Source: CAYNUJ01 sp964573255 (GTDB lineage: Bacteria; Bacteroidota; Ignavibacteria; Ignavibacteriales; Melioribacteraceae). Taken from it: 64,000 bases of DNA. The stretch lies in assembly GCA_964573255.1 (NCBI GenBank), contig CAZNJB010000001.1:160771-224770 (forward strand). The letters run 5' to 3'. Every line of letters starts with the position of its first letter. Within the stretch, counting starts at the first letter, position 1. Positions 38,183-47,255 of this stretch are shown here, one piece after another. The notes under the pieces are model-generated. The model saw only the letters and a program-made list of their open reading frames with translations. It did no database searches and had not been told where the DNA came from. Made by a program: the position numbers and the translations under genes.

Positions 38183-38284
38183 ATCCCAGAACAGAGATAC
38201 ATAGTAATTTAAATAATCAAGCTTATATTCTTCACCAACATTAAGAAATGCTAACCTATCAAACCATTCTTTCGCCCAAATCAT
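38180..38284 (-). CDS. Small ORF after the AlkD-like gene (uncertain)
   Basis: A 34-codon frame, MIWAKEWFDRLAFLNVGEEY and on to a TAG at 38182-38180, begins 3 bp after the AlkD-like stop codon in a different frame. It is rich in Trp, Tyr and acidic residues and could be coupled to alkD, or be a chance frame or a gene remnant. No family was recognised and the ribosome site is poor (AGGA only 1-2 bases before ATG). Confidence 0.25.
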   Translation of the reverse strand: MIWAKEWFDRLAFLNVGEEYKLDYLNYYVSLFWD

Positions 38285-38286
38285 TC

Positions 38287-38955
38287 CTAATTGATTAACC
38301 GCAACGCTTCCTTTCTACTTAGCTTATCAAGCGGTGTTTTATTAGTAAAATCAATAACCCAATTCGGATTCGTTTTGCTGTACTGTCTTAAAATCCACCC
38401 AATTGCCTTATTGATGAAAAATTCATTTGAACCGAGAAGTGAATTAATTATATATGCCAAAAACTCTTTATCAAATTCATTCTTGTAATTGAGTTGAAAA
38501 AGGATTGATGCTCTTTGAAGCCAAATGTTTTCAGAAGAAATCCAACTTTCAATATGCTTATCTCTTTTGTCGGGATAGATTTTAAAATATTCACCAACTA
38601 ATTTTGGGGCAATAAAATCAATGGTATCCCACCACGATTTATTTGTAATCATAAATTCAAAAAGCTCAATGTCTTTCTCTTCAAATTGCTTTTTATATCT
38701 CTCAATTAATTCCTGCGAAAAATATTGGTACTCTCTTTCCGGTTTTTTCCAAAGAGTTTTTATAATCTTTTCCAAAACATTTTTGGACGGCAGATTGTTT
38801 TTCACAAAAAATTGTTTTTGAATTTTCCTCCTCAATGGAGTTTTTATTCCATAAAATTCAAATTGATTCTTCATATATGCTTTTTGCCCGATAGCTATTT
38901 CGGGATTAGCATTTTTTCCGAATTCTAATTCCAATCTTTTAATGAAATCAATCAT
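38287..38955 (-). CDS. DNA alkylation repair protein (AlkD-like HEAT-repeat glycosylase)
   Basis: A 222-aa all-helical protein of the AlkD/AlkC HEAT-repeat family. Typical sequences are YGIKTPLRRKIQKQF near the N-terminus, SWWDTIDFIAPKLVGEYF in the middle (the Trp-Asp pair lies in the nucleotide-contact region) and NKAIGWILRQYSKTNP near the end. AlkD removes positively charged alkyl purines from DNA without flipping the base. The gene stands alone, flanked by two long spacers that carry related repeats. Confidence 0.87.
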   Translation of the reverse strand: MIDFIKRLELEFGKNANPEIAIGQKAYMKNQFEFYGIKTPLRRKIQKQFFVKNNLPSKNVLEKIIKTLWKKPEREYQYFSQELIERYKKQFEEKDIELFEFMITNKSWWDTIDFIAPKLVGEYFKIYPDKRDKHIESWISSENIWLQRASILFQLNYKNEFDKEFLAYIINSLLGSNEFFINKAIGWILRQYSKTNPNWVIDFTNKTPLDKLSRKEALRLIN

Positions 38956-39088
38956 TTTAATTTAGGTTCTCCTGCTTGCAAATAATATCTAGTATATAAA
39001 AAGATATAAGATTAAAATCTTTTACGTTTAAATCTATCCACAAAACTAAAAAAGAGTTTATGCCTTGACACCCAACACTTTTTTATTG

Positions 39089-39210
39089 TTTTTAATACCA
39101 CTTTTGTTTTCCCTAATCACTCAGCCACCCCTCTGAATAAAAAATATTTTTAAGCGAAAATAAAAAGCGAGGTACATTTTGCAACCTATTCAACATCCTG
39201 TAATTACTTA
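39089..39210. repeat. Diverged intergenic repeat, copy B
   Basis: Lies in the 379-bp gap 38956-39334, upstream of alkD. It is related to copy A at 38068-38182 in the same orientation. It contains AGGT-ACATTTTGCA-ACCT (39170-39187), a hairpin at the same place as in copy A with different but still complementary arms. Nothing else was recognised in this gap. Confidence 0.5.
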
Positions 39211-39334
39211 TTCATAACACTTAGATAAATATTATTTATCCCCTCTTTCAAAAATAATCCTTTGTGCAGCTATGAGAGAAATTGCAAGAATAATAATTCA
39301 ACAACAAAAATATCGAATAGTTATTCTATCAATG

Positions 39335-39562
39335 TTATTTCGTGCCAGTTAAATTAATATCTTCTTTCTGTTTACGCCCAATTATAAGGTAGAGTACCGG
39401 ACCAATAATTGGGAAAAAGAAAACTACCATTACCCAAATAATCTTATTAATTCCTCGGAAATCACTTTTTAAAATATCTACCAATGCAATAATGCTAATT
39501 ATTAGCGGGATAAAAGCAAACAAAAGCAAAATTAATTCCATTGTGCCAATACTTCCAAGCAT
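39335..39562 (-). CDS. Small PLDc_N domain membrane protein
   Basis: A 75-aa protein with two hydrophobic helices (about 8-29 and 42-61). The second is followed by GPVLYLIIGRKQK, the mark of the phospholipase D nuclease N-terminal domain family, which also occurs as the membrane part of cardiolipin synthases. No phospholipase domain is present. A strong GGAGGAG precedes ATG 39562. Its function is unknown. Confidence 0.8.
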   Translation of the reverse strand: MLGSIGTMELILLLFAFIPLIISIIALVDILKSDFRGINKIIWVMVVFFFPIIGPVLYLIIGRKQKEDINLTGTK

Positions 39563-39815
39563 TGCTCCTCCAATTTATTTTTGTACGATAACTTTAATCT
39601 ACCCCTATTGAATTGGCCAAATTACGGAGTGTTCTGTTTTAAGTTAAAAAGATTGAATTATTAATGCAAATCGTGTCACAAGGCGGAATGGAGCAAAGGA
39701 TATAAAAACTATTTAATATACATCCATAAAATAAAGATAACCGCCATTCTTCTCTTGCAAGTCTAAAGATAATGCAGCAAAAATCGGAATGGGCAAACTC
39801 ATCTGATGTGCCGTG

Positions 39816-40931
39816 TTACACATTCAGCAATTTACTCAGTTCTCCACCGTCGCTTACAAAATCCTCGAAAGCGGTTTCGATAAACTTTGTTCTGTGTGAA
39901 AGTGATCGATATTTATGCATTAGCAGGGATGGGTTTTTTCTGTTAACGACGAAAACTTCCTGATTATCGCGAAGATGTTTTTTAAACAGGGCTTTGATGT
40001 GTATGTCGGCATCGGAAAGAGAATAACCCACAAATACAATCCTTTTTGCGGCTCTTATTTCCCTGCCCGCTTCACTGAATAACTGCTGCAAAACCGGATG
40101 GTTCAATTCCTTTAAATATGTCGGAGGCATAATCAAAGTTTGGAAATCTGTATCATCCAAAGGACAGCGGTATTCGTATTGAATTCTATCCGGATAAGTA
40201 AAGCCGAGAAATTTTCCTTTATTTAATTCAATGTGCATATCCCAAGGCGTAAGCAGAACCTGATTGCAGCAATTGCAGTATTTCCAATTCAAGCTGCCGT
40301 GTAATTTTAATATTTTGATTGGTACGGGAAGTTTTTCGCCCTTTATTTTTAAGGGTTTGCGCGGATCTATCCAAAAACGGAATTGCTTCAACCTATCGTC
40401 AGAATTGTAATTCATTAAGTGAACCGCATAATCTATATAGCCGAATTTTTCAAATAAAAACTCAAACGACTGCTCCAGAAGCGTGTCGTAATTAAGCGTG
40501 AGAATGGAAATATTGGAATTCAGCTTTTGGATATTTTCCCAAAATAGATGGTAATATTTACTCCGTTTTTTGGATTTATCGGCAACGACAAAATGAATTA
40601 TTTTAATGAAGTACTCTTTAAGTTCCCTCATTCGCTCTACCGAATAAACGTGGTTCAGGCTTTCGTTCTTTTGAATAAAATAATCGAGGAAACCAAAAAC
40701 CGCTTCGAGCGTTGGGAATCCCCCCTCCAAATCGACGTCAAAATTATCGTTAATAAATTTAATAACGTCTTCGCCTAATTCGGTATCTGAAATTTTCTTG
40801 TTGTTGATTATTTCGGGCAGAATTTCGCGTTGCAGCGGTATGCCGTCCGGTTCACTCGCTCCGGCACCGAGCACAAAAACCACATCTCGTTCAGCAGGAT
40901 AAGAAAGATATATTTCTTTTGAATTGTCCAT
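39816..40931 (-). CDS. SIR2-like domain protein
   Basis: A 371-aa protein with the SIR2_2 NAD-binding fold: VFVLGAGASEPDGIP at about 17-31, SILTLNYDTLLEQ (Asn-Tyr-Asp) near 147-159 and KILKLHGSLNW near 211-221, with FVGYSLSDADIHIKALF near 310. A cysteine group YCNCCNQV with a later YRCPLDD resembles the zinc site of sirtuins. Proteins with this fold act as NAD hydrolases in several phage-defence systems (Thoeris ThsA, DSR, SIR2-HerA). No defence partner gene is adjacent, so the role is open; a metabolic or deacylase role is also possible. Confidence 0.85.
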   Translation of the reverse strand: MDNSKEIYLSYPAERDVVFVLGAGASEPDGIPLQREILPEIINNKKISDTELGEDVIKFINDNFDVDLEGGFPTLEAVFGFLDYFIQKNESLNHVYSVERMRELKEYFIKIIHFVVADKSKKRSKYYHLFWENIQKLNSNISILTLNYDTLLEQSFEFLFEKFGYIDYAVHLMNYNSDDRLKQFRFWIDPRKPLKIKGEKLPVPIKILKLHGSLNWKYCNCCNQVLLTPWDMHIELNKGKFLGFTYPDRIQYEYRCPLDDTDFQTLIMPPTYLKELNHPVLQQLFSEAGREIRAAKRIVFVGYSLSDADIHIKALFKKHLRDNQEVFVVNRKNPSLLMHKYRSLSHRTKFIETAFEDFVSDGGELSKLLNV

Positions 40932-41071
40932 TATAAATCGACTGAAATTGAAAACTTAATTTACAAATAATGCACATAAATGTGGGGAAGTTTTTGTCAT
41001 CCAATCGATATGGACAAGGACTGAATTTTAGCGCATTTCCGGACAATTAAAAGAATGGGAAGTTTTCAATT

Positions 41072-42007
41072 TTAACTTTTGACTTCATCCCCAACGGCTA
41101 AGCGAACAAATCCGCCTGCTTTTTCCAGTCTTTTCAAGGCTTCTTCATAATCCACATTCGCAAGAATCATTACCAGAGCGGTTTTTACGTGACCTTTTGC
41201 TTTATTCAGATACTCTTCGGCTACTTTATAATCTACACCGGTTACGGTCATTACAATCCTTTTGGAACGCTCGACAAGTTTTTGGTTGGTCATCTGCAGA
41301 TCAACCATCATATTTTCGTAAACCTTGCCCAAACGAATCATTGAAGCCGTGGTAAGCATATTAAGCACTAGTTTTTGAGCGGTGCCGCTTTTCATTCTTG
41401 TAGAACCCATAATTACTTCGGGACCGACGTATGGACAGATTGCAACGTCCACACCCGGAATATTGAAATCCTTTCTGGGATTAGTCGTAACGAAAAGGGT
41501 TGTAGCGCCTAATTCTTTAGCTTTTTTTACCGCACCAACCACATAAGGAGTTCTTCTGCTGGCAGCAATTCCGCATACAACATCCTTATCTGTAACCTTA
41601 GCTTTCAACACATCTTTAGCGCCGTTTTCTTCAAAATCCTCGGCTCCTTCTTGAGCTCTGAACATCGCTTCCTTTCCACCCGCGATAAACCCTTCAATCA
41701 ATCCGTATGGTGTACCGAATGTTGGTGGGCATTCGCTTGCATCCACAACTCCCAATCTTCCCGAGGTTCCCGCACCGAAATATAACAGCCGTCCTCCGTT
41801 TTTAATGGCTTCCACAATCAAATCGACGGCTTTTTCGATATATGGCAATTCTTTTTCTACCGCTAAGGGTACGGTTTTATCCTCTTCGTTAATAATACGA
41901 AGTATCTCGCCCGTTGAGGCGAGATCTATATTCTTAGAATTCGGATTTCTTTTTTCTGTGGTTAATTTTGATAATTCTTCAAAAAGGGCTTTCTTCTTTT
42001 CACTCAT
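41072..42007 (-). CDS. murQ: N-acetylmuramic acid 6-phosphate etherase
   Basis: A 311-aa SIS-domain enzyme that cleaves the D-lactyl ether of MurNAc-6-phosphate in peptidoglycan recycling. Key sequences are GAGTSGRLGVVDASECPPTF (about 80-99), GGKEAMFRAQEGAED with the catalytic Glu region, and MGSTRMKSGTAQKLVLNM. The C-terminal helices (VDYEEALKRLEKAGG) are standard. Its start overlaps the rsmG stop by 4 bp, so it is co-translated with mnmG and rsmG, an unusual partner set. Confidence 0.95.
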   Translation of the reverse strand: MSEKKKALFEELSKLTTEKRNPNSKNIDLASTGEILRIINEEDKTVPLAVEKELPYIEKAVDLIVEAIKNGGRLLYFGAGTSGRLGVVDASECPPTFGTPYGLIEGFIAGGKEAMFRAQEGAEDFEENGAKDVLKAKVTDKDVVCGIAASRRTPYVVGAVKKAKELGATTLFVTTNPRKDFNIPGVDVAICPYVGPEVIMGSTRMKSGTAQKLVLNMLTTASMIRLGKVYENMMVDLQMTNQKLVERSKRIVMTVTGVDYKVAEEYLNKAKGHVKTALVMILANVDYEEALKRLEKAGGFVRLAVGDEVKS

Positions 42008-42684
42008 CTAACTATATCCAATATTACTAACTTCTTTCCCTTTTCATTCTTCGAATTTGTTGGTTTGTAGGGCAATTCGTAAATAGTCGATTTTTTGATG
42101 TGAGCGCGGTATTTCATCTCTGCTGTTTTCAGTTCGGTGTCCAAATCTCCACCTTTAGCCGCGACAATATATGCTCGCTCCTTAATTAAAGGCAGAGCAT
42201 ATCTGAGCAAGATAATTAACGGTACCGTTGCCCGGCTTACAACTAAATCGAAAGAATCTTTGTACTTTTCAACGAAGGATTCGTCTTCTACTCTTGAATT
42301 TTCTGCAACAACATTGTGGAGTTTTAATTTTGCAATAAAGTCCTGAACGGCATTTATCTTCTTTTTTGTAGAATCTACCAATACACCTTGAAGCAGAGGA
42401 TTCATTATTCCAAGCGGAATTCCGGGAAAACCACCGCCTGTTCCAACATCGATGAATTTTGTAACTCTATCCGGCAAAAATTCGGATAAATATGCCGAAA
42501 AGAACACATGATTCTCAATGATATTTTCCACGTCTTTCCGGGAAATTAAATTAACTTCTCCGTTTTTTTCGGTTACTAAAGCAGCAAAATGAGCTAATCG
42601 CTCAATTTGATAAATGTCGGGACTTAAACTATTTTCCCAGAAGAACTTTTTTAACTCTCTCAAATATTGTTCTTGTAAATCCAA
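42004..42684 (-). CDS. rsmG: 16S rRNA (guanine527-N7)-methyltransferase RsmG
   Basis: A 226-aa SAM methyltransferase that modifies G527 of 16S rRNA. The SAM motif is DVGTGGGFPGIPLGI (about 78-92); NLISRKD near the N-terminus and VVSRATVPL further on are family marks. It lies 14 bp after mnmG (the classical gidA-gidB pair) and overlaps murQ by 4 bp. Confidence 0.95.
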   Translation of the reverse strand: MDLQEQYLRELKKFFWENSLSPDIYQIERLAHFAALVTEKNGEVNLISRKDVENIIENHVFFSAYLSEFLPDRVTKFIDVGTGGGFPGIPLGIMNPLLQGVLVDSTKKKINAVQDFIAKLKLHNVVAENSRVEDESFVEKYKDSFDLVVSRATVPLIILLRYALPLIKERAYIVAAKGGDLDTELKTAEMKYRAHIKKSTIYELPYKPTNSKNEKGKKLVILDIVR

Positions 42685-42698
42685 CAGAACCCCCGAAA

Positions 42699-44576
42699 TT
42701 AGTTTTTCAAATATACTAATAATACAGAAATATCAGAAGGAGAGACTCCTGAAATTCGTGCCGCTTGACCCAAAGATCTCGGTTTAACTTTGGTCAATTT
42801 CTCTCTTCCTTCTTTGGAAATTGTTTCAATCTTCATATAGTCAAAATCGGCCGGAATGCTTAAATTCTCCAATTTTTCCATTTTCCGTACCAATTCTTGC
42901 TGACGACTGATATAGCCATCGTATTTAAATTCTATTTCAATTTGTTCGAGAACTTTTTTGTTTTCGAGAATTGTTTTGGCCAATGGAAATTCATTCTCAT
43001 CGAGCAATTTCAACATTTCTTCAATTTTAACTTCCGGTCTTCTTGCTAATTTGGAAGCGTATTCGGTTTGATCAATTAAAGCCGCATTTACCTTCTGAAG
43101 AACCGGATTTATAGTTTCAGGCTTGAATTTTACTCTTTCCAAGAATTCTTTCCCTTTGGTTACGAGAACTTCTCTCCGTTTTAAATCATCGTAAAGTTCC
43201 TTCGGAACTAATCCGAATTCGTAACCATATTTCAGCAGTCGGCGGTCTGTGTTATCCTGCCTTAAAAGTAACCGGTGTTCGGCTCTCGAAGTGAACATTC
43301 TGTATGGTTCGTTGGTGGATTTTCCCACTAAATCATCAATCAAAACACCGATATAGGCTTCGTGTCTTTTAAGAACGAACTCTTTCCTTTTTTGAATTTT
43401 AAGAGCCGCATTTATTCCGGCAACAATTCCTTGTCCGGCAGCTTCTTCATATCCCGAAGTGCCGTTTATTTGTCCGGCAAAGTAAAGACCTTCAATCAAC
43501 TTTGTTTCCAATGTAAGATCCACCTGATGCGGCGGGAAATAATCATATTCAACCGCATAACCTGGGCGAACCATTTCAACATTCTCAAATCCTTTGATTT
43601 TCCTGAGCGCCTCAAGTTGTATTTCTTCGGGCAGGGAAGTGGAAAAACCGTTCAAATAGACCAAATCATTGTCTAATCCTTCCGGTTCAATAAAAAGTTG
43701 ATGCTTCGTTTTGCTGGCAAACCGAACGATCTTATCTTCAATCGAAGGGCAATATCTCGGTCCGGCACCTTCAATCAATCCCAAAAACATAGGCGAACGG
43801 TCGAATCCCTTCTCTAAAATTTTATGAACCTCGGGCGAAGTATAGGCTAAATAACAACTGACTTGAGGCAGATAAGGGAACTCATCGATTGGAGTTCTCA
43901 TTGAAAAGGGTTCGGGATTTTCGTCGCCGGGTTGTTCCTGAAGAACCGAAAAATCGATTGAATCTTTCGCCAGACGCGGAGGTGTTCCGGTTTTTAATCT
44001 ACCCGATTCGAACCCCATTTGTCTCAGCGATTCGGTCAAACCTACTGCCGGTTCTTCTCCGTATCTTCCGCCTTTTTCCTTTTTCAATCCGGTGTGCATT
44101 AAGCCGTTTAAAAAGGTCCCCGCAGAAAGAATTAACGCTTTGCATTTAATTTCTTTTCCTTTTCCAGTTTTTACACCGACTATTCTCTTTCCTTCTTCAA
44201 TTGCTTCAATAACGGAATCTTCAACAATAGTTAAGTTAGGAACGGAGAGAACTCTTCTTTCGGCTTCTTCGGAATATAATTTTCTGTCGGATTGACATCT
44301 TCCCGCCCAAACAGCGGGACCTTTCGATTTATTCAAAATTCTGAATTGTATTCCGGTTCTGTCGGCAATTAATCCCATTTCTCCGCCGAGAGCGTCGACT
44401 TCGTGTACTAGATGCCCCTTGGCGCTTCCTCCGATAGCGGGATTGCAAGACATTCTGCCGATTGCATGTTTGTCCATAGTAATTATTGCCGTCGAACACC
44501 CCATCCTTGCCGCAGCCGAGGCAGCTTCTATCCCTGCATGTCCGGCGCCGACAACAATTACATCAAAGTAGCTCAT
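42699..44576 (-). CDS. mnmG: tRNA uridine-5-carboxymethylaminomethyl modification enzyme MnmG
   Basis: A 625-aa FAD protein that, with MnmE, modifies U34 of certain tRNAs. The FAD motif is VVGAGHAGIEAASAAARMG (6-24), followed by CNPAIGGSAKGHLVHEVDALGG. GTSGYEEAAGQG is in the second half, and the C-terminal helical MnmE-binding region ends RISGVSPSDISVLLVYL. It starts the mnmG-rsmG-murQ unit. mnmE is not in the window. Confidence 0.97.
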   Translation of the reverse strand: MSYFDVIVVGAGHAGIEAASAAARMGCSTAIITMDKHAIGRMSCNPAIGGSAKGHLVHEVDALGGEMGLIADRTGIQFRILNKSKGPAVWAGRCQSDRKLYSEEAERRVLSVPNLTIVEDSVIEAIEEGKRIVGVKTGKGKEIKCKALILSAGTFLNGLMHTGLKKEKGGRYGEEPAVGLTESLRQMGFESGRLKTGTPPRLAKDSIDFSVLQEQPGDENPEPFSMRTPIDEFPYLPQVSCYLAYTSPEVHKILEKGFDRSPMFLGLIEGAGPRYCPSIEDKIVRFASKTKHQLFIEPEGLDNDLVYLNGFSTSLPEEIQLEALRKIKGFENVEMVRPGYAVEYDYFPPHQVDLTLETKLIEGLYFAGQINGTSGYEEAAGQGIVAGINAALKIQKRKEFVLKRHEAYIGVLIDDLVGKSTNEPYRMFTSRAEHRLLLRQDNTDRRLLKYGYEFGLVPKELYDDLKRREVLVTKGKEFLERVKFKPETINPVLQKVNAALIDQTEYASKLARRPEVKIEEMLKLLDENEFPLAKTILENKKVLEQIEIEFKYDGYISRQQELVRKMEKLENLSIPADFDYMKIETISKEGREKLTKVKPRSLGQAARISGVSPSDISVLLVYLKN

Positions 44577-45023
44577 CTATTAAGCTTTCTAAATTAATTC
44601 TAAAATAAAAACTATAAATATAAATATAATTTGGGATAAATGACCCAAGAGTCATTTCTATTTTTACACCTCTATCTACTGTTCTCCCCAAAATATTGTT
44701 CATTTTCAGTACTATTTCATTATAGATCCTTGTATCATAGATTACGATTATTAATCCCCAATAGTTAATATAACTTACTCAATTATTAATAGACAAAGAG
44801 CACCTAATGATTTGGGTAAATTCTTAATTCATCTTCCAAACCAAAGGTACGCTAATTTGGAATTTTATGCTCACTTATATTTATATTTTCACTTAGAGAT
44901 AATAGAATATTAGGAAAAAGCCAGATTAATTGAAAATATTTGTGTTTATTAAAAAATCTTTGATTTTTTTCTTATTGGGTTGATGCCCATCTATTTACTT
45001 TGGACAGATATAGCACAGAGAAA
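44577..45023. other. 447-bp non-coding spacer
   Basis: AT-rich divergent spacer between mnmG and the carbonic-anhydrase-like gene. It contains a short perfect stem AAATGAC-CCAAGA-GTCATTT (44638-44657). No tRNA, ORF with a ribosome site, or repeat was recognised. Confidence 0.5.
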
Positions 45024-45413
45024 ATGAACAAATTTTGCACTGTAATTAATTGTATGGACGGAAGAATTCAACTTCCGGTGATTAATTTCTTACAAAAAAG
45101 ATTTAATGCGGTGAATGTGGATAATATCACAGAAGCCGGTCCGGATAGAGTTCTTTTCGAAAAGAAAGAAAACAATAAAATCGAATCGCTATTGAAAAAG
45201 ATTGATACTTCATTCAAAATGCATAATTCCAATAAAATTGCTGTCGTAGCTCACCCGGATTGTGCGGGAAATCCGGTCTCCAAGGAAGAGCATATTATTC
45301 ATCTGAAGAAATCGGTAGAATTTCTGTCGGAATTATATCCCGATTCGGAAATAATCGCTCTGTGGGTTAAAGACAATAAAGAAGTTGAGGAGATAGAACT
45401 AACCTCTTTATAA
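45024..45413 (+). CDS. Minimal beta-carbonic-anhydrase-like protein
   Basis: A 129-aa protein with the metal-site pattern of beta-carbonic anhydrases: CMDGR (Cys and the Asp-Arg dyad, about residues 11-15) and AHPDCAGNP (His-x2-Cys, about 75-83). Canonical enzymes are around 200 aa and have extra helices, so this is a shortened relative; activity is not certain. The start used is ATG 45024 (AGAGAAA upstream); an in-frame TTG at 45000 is less likely. It stands 122 bp upstream of proS on the same strand. Confidence 0.75.
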   Translation: MNKFCTVINCMDGRIQLPVINFLQKRFNAVNVDNITEAGPDRVLFEKKENNKIESLLKKIDTSFKMHNSNKIAVVAHPDCAGNPVSKEEHIIHLKKSVEFLSELYPDSEIIALWVKDNKEVEEIELTSL

Positions 45414-45498
45414 TCTTTTCCAGCTGGCATTACCGAAATATACCATCCCTAAAATCAACTTATAATGCCTTTATGTTTTTTTTTGCCTTATCATTACT

Positions 45499-45506
45499 TA
45501 TTTTTG
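45499..45506 (+). promoter_or_regulatory. -7 box upstream of proS (predicted)
   Basis: TATTTTTG matches TAnnTTTG, 29 bp before the proS ATG. A TTTG lies only 13 bases upstream, shorter than the usual spacing, so support is partial. Confidence 0.33.
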
Positions 45507-45535
45507 CAAAATGTTTTTAAACAAATGAGCAAATA

Positions 45536-47221
45536 ATGAGATTAAGCAAAAATTTTATTCCGACATTAAAAGAAGTTCCTGCAGATGCTGTAATACCAAG
45601 CCATATTTTAATGGTAAGAACCGGTATGGTTCGCATGCTTTCTGCGGGTATCTACTCCTTTCTTCCTTTGGGATATAAGGTAATCAAGAAAATAACCGAA
45701 ATAATCAGAGAAGAGATGGATGCAATCGGCGGGCAGGAATTTCATTTGCCTGCATTAAATCCGAAGGAAATTTGGGAACAAACCGGACGCGTTGAAGCAT
45801 TCGGCGACACTATGTTTCATTTAAAGAACCGCGATTATGTTCTGGCTCCTACACACGAAGAGATAATGACTTGGCATGCGAAAGGAGTTTTAAAATCTTA
45901 TAAAGATTTACCCCAGATTTGGTACCAAATACAAACCAAATTCCGTAACGAAGCACGCCCAAGAAGCGGCGTTATTCGCGGTCGTCAATTTTTAATGAAA
46001 GATGCCTATTCTTTTGATGTTGATACCGATGCTTTGGATAAATCTTATGAGGCACACGATAAAGCTTACAGAAAGATTTTTGACAGGTGCGGTATAAAAT
46101 ATTTTGTGGTTGGAGCTTCCAGCGGTGCAATGGGTGGCAGCAAATCGGAAGAGTTTATGGTTAAATCCGACGCCGGCGAAGATGTGGTGGCCTATTGCGA
46201 AAGCTGCGGTTATGCAGCAAACGTAGAGGTAGCTCAATCAGTTATCGAACCGGTTAAGAGACACGAAGAATCAAAAGAAATTTACGAAATCCACACTCCA
46301 AATATTAAATCGATTGATGAACTCTGCGAGTTTTTAAATATAAACGAAAGAGAGACTGCAAAATCGAGAATTTATATACATAACGATGAACCAGTGCTCG
46401 TTTTAATGTCGGGTAACGACGAAGTAAACGAAGCAAAACTTGAATCCATTCTTGGCGGAAATATACGCCCCGGACATCCGGATGAGTTGAAAGAAATAAC
46501 TGGGGCCGATGCCGGAAGTATTGGTCCGATTGGCTTTAAGCATAGAATTATTGCCGATTTAAGATTAAAAGACGGAAATAATCTTTACAGCGGCGCCAAT
46601 AAAAATGATTACCACATTGGTGGAATAGATCTAAAAAGAGATGTGGAAAACATCGAGTATTTCGATTTGCGAATTATAGAAAGCGGAGAAAAATGCACCC
46701 GCTGCGGTAGCACTCTCAATGTATTCAAAGCTATCGAATTGGGTCATATTTTCAAATTAGGTACGAAATATACAGAAGCCCTCGGTGTTGAATATTTAGA
46801 TGAGCAGGGCAAAGCTCACCCGATTGTAATGGGTAGTTACGGTATTGGCGTTGAACGCGTTTTAGCTTGCTACATCGAACAGAATTACGATGAAAAAGGA
46901 ATTATCTGGAAAAAGCCGCTCGCTCCGTTCGATATTCATCTTATCGGATTGAATATGAAAAAAGAAGCGGTACAAGAAGCTTCGGAAAAACTTTATGAAG
47001 AACTCACAGCCGATGGGTACGAAGTTCTTTTTGATGACAGGGTAGACGCACAAGCCGGATTTAAATTCAATGATGCAGATTTGCTCGGTATGCCTATTCA
47101 AATTGTTGTTGGCGAGCGCGGATTAAAGGAAAATACAGTAGAAGTAAAAGTAAGAGCAACCGGCGAAAGATTGAAAGTAACTCTCGAAGAACTGAAAGAT
47201 AAATTAAAAGAATTATTATAA
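45536..47221 (+). CDS. proS: Prolyl-tRNA synthetase (bacterial type)
   Basis: A 561-aa class II synthetase charging tRNA-Pro. The N-terminal segment has DAVIPSHILMVRTGMVRMLSAG, motif 1 near IIREEMDAIGGQEFHLPAL, motif 2 with KFRNEARPRSGVIRGRQFLMKDAYSF and motif 3 GSYGIGVERVL. Between motifs 2 and 3 (about 225-400) lies the YbaK-like editing insertion typical of the bacterial form. A C-terminal anticodon-binding domain (about 465-561) follows. Flanked upstream by the carbonic-anhydrase-like gene and downstream by a terminator. Confidence 0.97.
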   Translation: MRLSKNFIPTLKEVPADAVIPSHILMVRTGMVRMLSAGIYSFLPLGYKVIKKITEIIREEMDAIGGQEFHLPALNPKEIWEQTGRVEAFGDTMFHLKNRDYVLAPTHEEIMTWHAKGVLKSYKDLPQIWYQIQTKFRNEARPRSGVIRGRQFLMKDAYSFDVDTDALDKSYEAHDKAYRKIFDRCGIKYFVVGASSGAMGGSKSEEFMVKSDAGEDVVAYCESCGYAANVEVAQSVIEPVKRHEESKEIYEIHTPNIKSIDELCEFLNINERETAKSRIYIHNDEPVLVLMSGNDEVNEAKLESILGGNIRPGHPDELKEITGADAGSIGPIGFKHRIIADLRLKDGNNLYSGANKNDYHIGGIDLKRDVENIEYFDLRIIESGEKCTRCGSTLNVFKAIELGHIFKLGTKYTEALGVEYLDEQGKAHPIVMGSYGIGVERVLACYIEQNYDEKGIIWKKPLAPFDIHLIGLNMKKEAVQEASEKLYEELTADGYEVLFDDRVDAQAGFKFNDADLLGMPIQIVVGERGLKENTVEVKVRATGERLKVTLEELKDKLKELL

Positions 47222-47226
47222 ATTAT

Positions 47227-47254
47227 AACCGGCAGTTTTAGGCTGCCGGTTTCC
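47227..47254 (+). terminator. Terminator after proS
   Basis: AACCGGCAG-TTTTAGG-CTGCCGGTT, a 9-bp perfect stem starting 5 bases after the proS stop. The T-run is short (TTTCCC), and it also lies at the end of the convergent lactonase gene. Confidence 0.72.
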
Positions 47255-47255
47255 C

